Of a stretch of DNA of 64,000 nucleotides, positions 61,870 through 64,000 are shown one piece after another. Made by a program: the position numbers and the translations under genes. This DNA comes from Paludibacteraceae bacterium. Lineage in GTDB: Bacteria > Bacteroidota > Bacteroidia > Bacteroidales > Paludibacteraceae. Under the pieces are notes generated by a model. That model did not search any database and was not told where the DNA came from. It saw only the letters and a list, made by a program, of their open reading frames with translations. Location: contig JAGCWA010000005.1 in assembly GCA_017962085.1 (NCBI GenBank), positions 1 to 64,000 on the forward strand, written 5' to 3'. How positions within the stretch are numbered: the stretch's first letter is position 1; every line of letters starts with the position of its first letter.

Positions 61870-63840
61870 TCATTGTCCGAATTTATCATCGAAATAATAT
61901 CCAAGACTTTGTTTGTTGGCGATGCAATGCGCGTAGGGTCCCAGTTTTTTGCGAAGTCGGGTGATGTTCACATCGACAGTACGTCCGGTAACCACCACAC
62001 CCGTCCAGACTTTCTCCATGAGTTGCTGACGGGAGCAGATGGAGCCTCTGCAAGATAGAAGTTCGTAAAGTAAATTGAACTCCGTGAGCGTGAGATTAAT
62101 AGGTTCCCCATCAATATAAACCTCTTTCTTGTCGCAATCCATGTGTAATCCGCGGAAGAAGATGTGACGTCTTCCTATTCGTGCTTCTAGTATGTTAATG
62201 ATATAATCACCTATTTTTTCGCAACTGGCGATAATGTCGGTACAGAGTGTTGTGACGATGTAAGAGTCTCTCTTTGTATTCACATTGGTGATGTTATCGT
62301 TTTTTATTTTATCTCGCAACGCATTGATGTCGTTTTCAATCTCTAACGAAGGTTCAATGGTTACGTTTTCTCGTCTTCCGTTCATGACAACCATCATCTG
62401 AGTGATGGCTTCGTTTACAAGATGCATCATTTCGTGCATATATTCGTACTGTTGTAGAGAGAAATCTTCGTCAAGTTCATTTCGTTGATGAATGGTTTGT
62501 GAAATCTTCCGACATGAGTCACCGATAGATTCCAATTCTCCTATCATACGTAGCATGGAACGTATTTTCCCCTTTGTGTCGTCAGACAATCGTTCATTGC
62601 TCACCTTCTCCAAATAGGAGGCGATTTCTATTTCCATGCGGTCGGCTATTTCTTCGTATTTGCAGATTCGCTCGTGTTGACGTTCGATCTCTTTTTTTTC
62701 CTTTTCATCGAGCAAACTCCTCACCATGCCAAACATACGTTGCATACGTTCGGCAAAGTGTATCACCTCTTTTTGCGCTTGAAGTACAGAGATTTCAGGT
62801 GTTGTCATGAGTCCTCCGTTGATGAAATGCAGCGTGACAGGTTGTCGTTCTTTCTCGCTTGTCTCAGGCAAAAGGCGACAGACAATTCGTTCTATCTGAG
62901 AAACGAAAGGCAATAGGATGGATGTGTTGATTAGGTTGAAGCAGGTATGGAACATGGCCAGTACAACGGGAAGTCGCGCTACCTGTCCAGATGCTTCAGG
63001 ATCATAGTTGACCAGCCAGCAGACCATATTGACGAATGGGTAGAACACACATAAAACCCAGAAAACACCGAACACATTGAACAGTAAGTGAGCTAAGGCT
63101 GCTCTTCTCGCAGGAATGCCCGCTCCCATAGCAGCAAGATTAGCTGTCGCCGTGGTGCCAATATTCTCGCCCATTACCAGTGCTATGCCAAGGTGGATGG
63201 GGAGGACCCCCGTGGAGCAGAGCAAGATGGTGATGGCCATCACAGCAGCCGATGATTGCACAACACATGTTATCAGGGTGCCGACAAAGAGAAAAATGAG
63301 AATGGTGAAATGACTGCTTGTGTCGAATGACGAAAAGAAAGCCACTACACTTGCGTTGTGCTCCAGATCCATGCTTTTTCCTGTGGAGTTGAGCATCACC
63401 AACGACCAGAATAGAAAAGCTATTCCGAATAAAAAATCACCAGCCACACGATGTTTCTTTTTGTAGATGAGCAACATACCCAACATAAAAGCGGGGAAGA
63501 CAACATTCGACAGATCCACATTGTATCCTAATGACATGATCCAAGCGGTAAGCGTAGTACCAATATTAGCTCCCATGATGATGCTGATGGCCTGTGTCAG
63601 CGTCAGAAGACCCGCAGAAACAAACGAAACAGTCATAACAGTGGTTGCCGAAGAGGATTGTACGGCACACGTCACAAACATACCAGTGAGCATACCTGAA
63701 ATACGGTTGGATGTCATTCTTGCTAATATATGGCGCAACCCTGGTCCAGCCATCTTTTGCAACGCTTCGCTCATTATCTTCATTCCATAGATAAGCAAAG
63801 CAAGAGATCCCAAAAGCTTTATAACGATTCCTATAGTCAT
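61870..63840 (-). CDS. Na/phosphate cotransporter-PhoU protein fused to an OmpR-type DNA-binding domain
   Basis: 656 residues from the start MTIGIVIKLLGS. Two inverted Na/Pi-cotransporter repeats each hold a QSS motif (CAVQSSSATTV near 61-68; CVVQSSAAVMA near 205). PhoU-like helices cover about 345-550. The last 100 residues are a full winged-helix domain of OmpR/PhoB type: LTLTEFNLLYELLSCRGS, SRQQLMEKVW, GRTVDVNITRLRKKLG, LGYYF. The frame is unbroken. The C-terminus should be cytoplasmic and free to meet DNA. The function is inferred: phosphate-coupled transport or sensing joined to gene control. The frame is open to 63867, but a TAATTTTG box at 63865-63872 (minus) favours 63840. Confidence 0.85.
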   Translation of the reverse strand: MTIGIVIKLLGSLALLIYGMKIMSEALQKMAGPGLRHILARMTSNRISGMLTGMFVTCAVQSSSATTVMTVSFVSAGLLTLTQAISIIMGANIGTTLTAWIMSLGYNVDLSNVVFPAFMLGMLLIYKKKHRVAGDFLFGIAFLFWSLVMLNSTGKSMDLEHNASVVAFFSSFDTSSHFTILIFLFVGTLITCVVQSSAAVMAITILLCSTGVLPIHLGIALVMGENIGTTATANLAAMGAGIPARRAALAHLLFNVFGVFWVLCVFYPFVNMVCWLVNYDPEASGQVARLPVVLAMFHTCFNLINTSILLPFVSQIERIVCRLLPETSEKERQPVTLHFINGGLMTTPEISVLQAQKEVIHFAERMQRMFGMVRSLLDEKEKKEIERQHERICKYEEIADRMEIEIASYLEKVSNERLSDDTKGKIRSMLRMIGELESIGDSCRKISQTIHQRNELDEDFSLQQYEYMHEMMHLVNEAITQMMVVMNGRRENVTIEPSLEIENDINALRDKIKNDNITNVNTKRDSYIVTTLCTDIIASCEKIGDYIINILEARIGRRHIFFRGLHMDCDKKEVYIDGEPINLTLTEFNLLYELLSCRGSICSRQQLMEKVWTGVVVTGRTVDVNITRLRKKLGPYAHCIANKQSLGYYFDDKFGQ

Positions 63841-63864
63841 GATTCCATTTATTGCATGATGATA

Positions 63865-63872
63865 CAAAATTA
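63865..63872 (-). promoter_or_regulatory. -7 box of the transporter-regulator gene
   Basis: TAATTTTG on the minus strand; no clear -33 at 19-21 bases. Confidence 0.45.
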
Positions 63873-63961
63873 AGATGAAGTGACCATAATCGGGAAAAAG
63901 TAGGTGTTACAAATCGGTTACAATTAGCATAAATAAACGTATCGTTAAATTCCCTTCAACA

Positions 63962-64000
63962 CATTGCCGAGAATTGCCAGATGTTGTGCAGGGAGTGCAA
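63962..64000 (+). pseudogene. Fragment of an HNH gene, cut by the window end
   Basis: attgccgagaattgccagat and what follows match 61670-61708, the end of the DUF262-HNH gene, with only a few changes, and keep the frame IAENCQMLCREC. The bases before 63962 do not resemble the HNH gene, so this is a partial copy (or the tail of a different HNH gene joined to other sequence). Confidence 0.65.

Overview
The window comes from a member of the Bacteroidota, most likely an anaerobic, host-associated Bacteroidales. The signs are promoters of the TTTG / TAnnTTTG type, genes mostly without Shine-Dalgarno sites, giant beta-rich surface proteins that end in type IX secretion (T9SS)-like tails, BspA-like DUF285 repeats, a FISUMP-like lipoprotein, a fused DAHP synthase/chorismate mutase and a membrane pyrophosphatase. 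Genus and species cannot be fixed from sequence alone.

Layout. Bases 1-5679 hold the 3' part of a giant repeat surface protein. A small lipoprotein and cysS follow. Bases 8290-10605 form an aromatic amino acid operon (pheA, then DAHP synthase/chorismate mutase). In front of it lie two successive Phe/Tyr-rich leader peptides, each with its own terminator/antiterminator. Then come map, an MBOAT + SGNH acyl-transfer pair, a DUF2059 protein, rpsF-rpsR-rplI, a MORN-type protein, and a housekeeping run dapB, lepB, DUF3108, a sigma-54 response regulator without a DNA-binding domain, and mutS. A tRNA-Gly/tRNA-Leu cluster with a partial tandem duplication closes this part (25182-25668).

Bases 26042-35519 are mostly on the minus strand: a FISUMP-like lipoprotein, a 1471-residue DUF285 surface protein, pyrB-pyrI behind an apparent attenuator, and hppA. 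Bases 36113-50600 are a plus-strand unit: a 4114-residue repeat protein, an OmpA-like outer-membrane protein and a small inner-membrane protein. asd, a lamin-tail-domain protein, a HigBA-like toxin-antitoxin pair, an LD-carboxypeptidase and a beta-barrel protein follow.

From 56.4 kb the window becomes accessory DNA. It holds palindromic REP-like repeats around a REP-associated tyrosine transposase (RAYT), an orphan EcoRI-family adenine methyltransferase behind a roughly 310-base structured leader, a Fic protein whose promoter carries repeated operator-like sites, and a DUF262-HNH nuclease. Last is a Na/phosphate cotransporter-PhoU protein that ends in an OmpR-type DNA-binding domain. A copy of the HNH gene's last 40 bases sits at the window's right edge.

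The strongest candidates for something undescribed are the transporter-PhoU-winged-helix fusion, the serial aromatic attenuators, the switch-like RNA before the methyltransferase, and the REP/RAYT locus. All functions are inferred from motifs and context; no database search was run.
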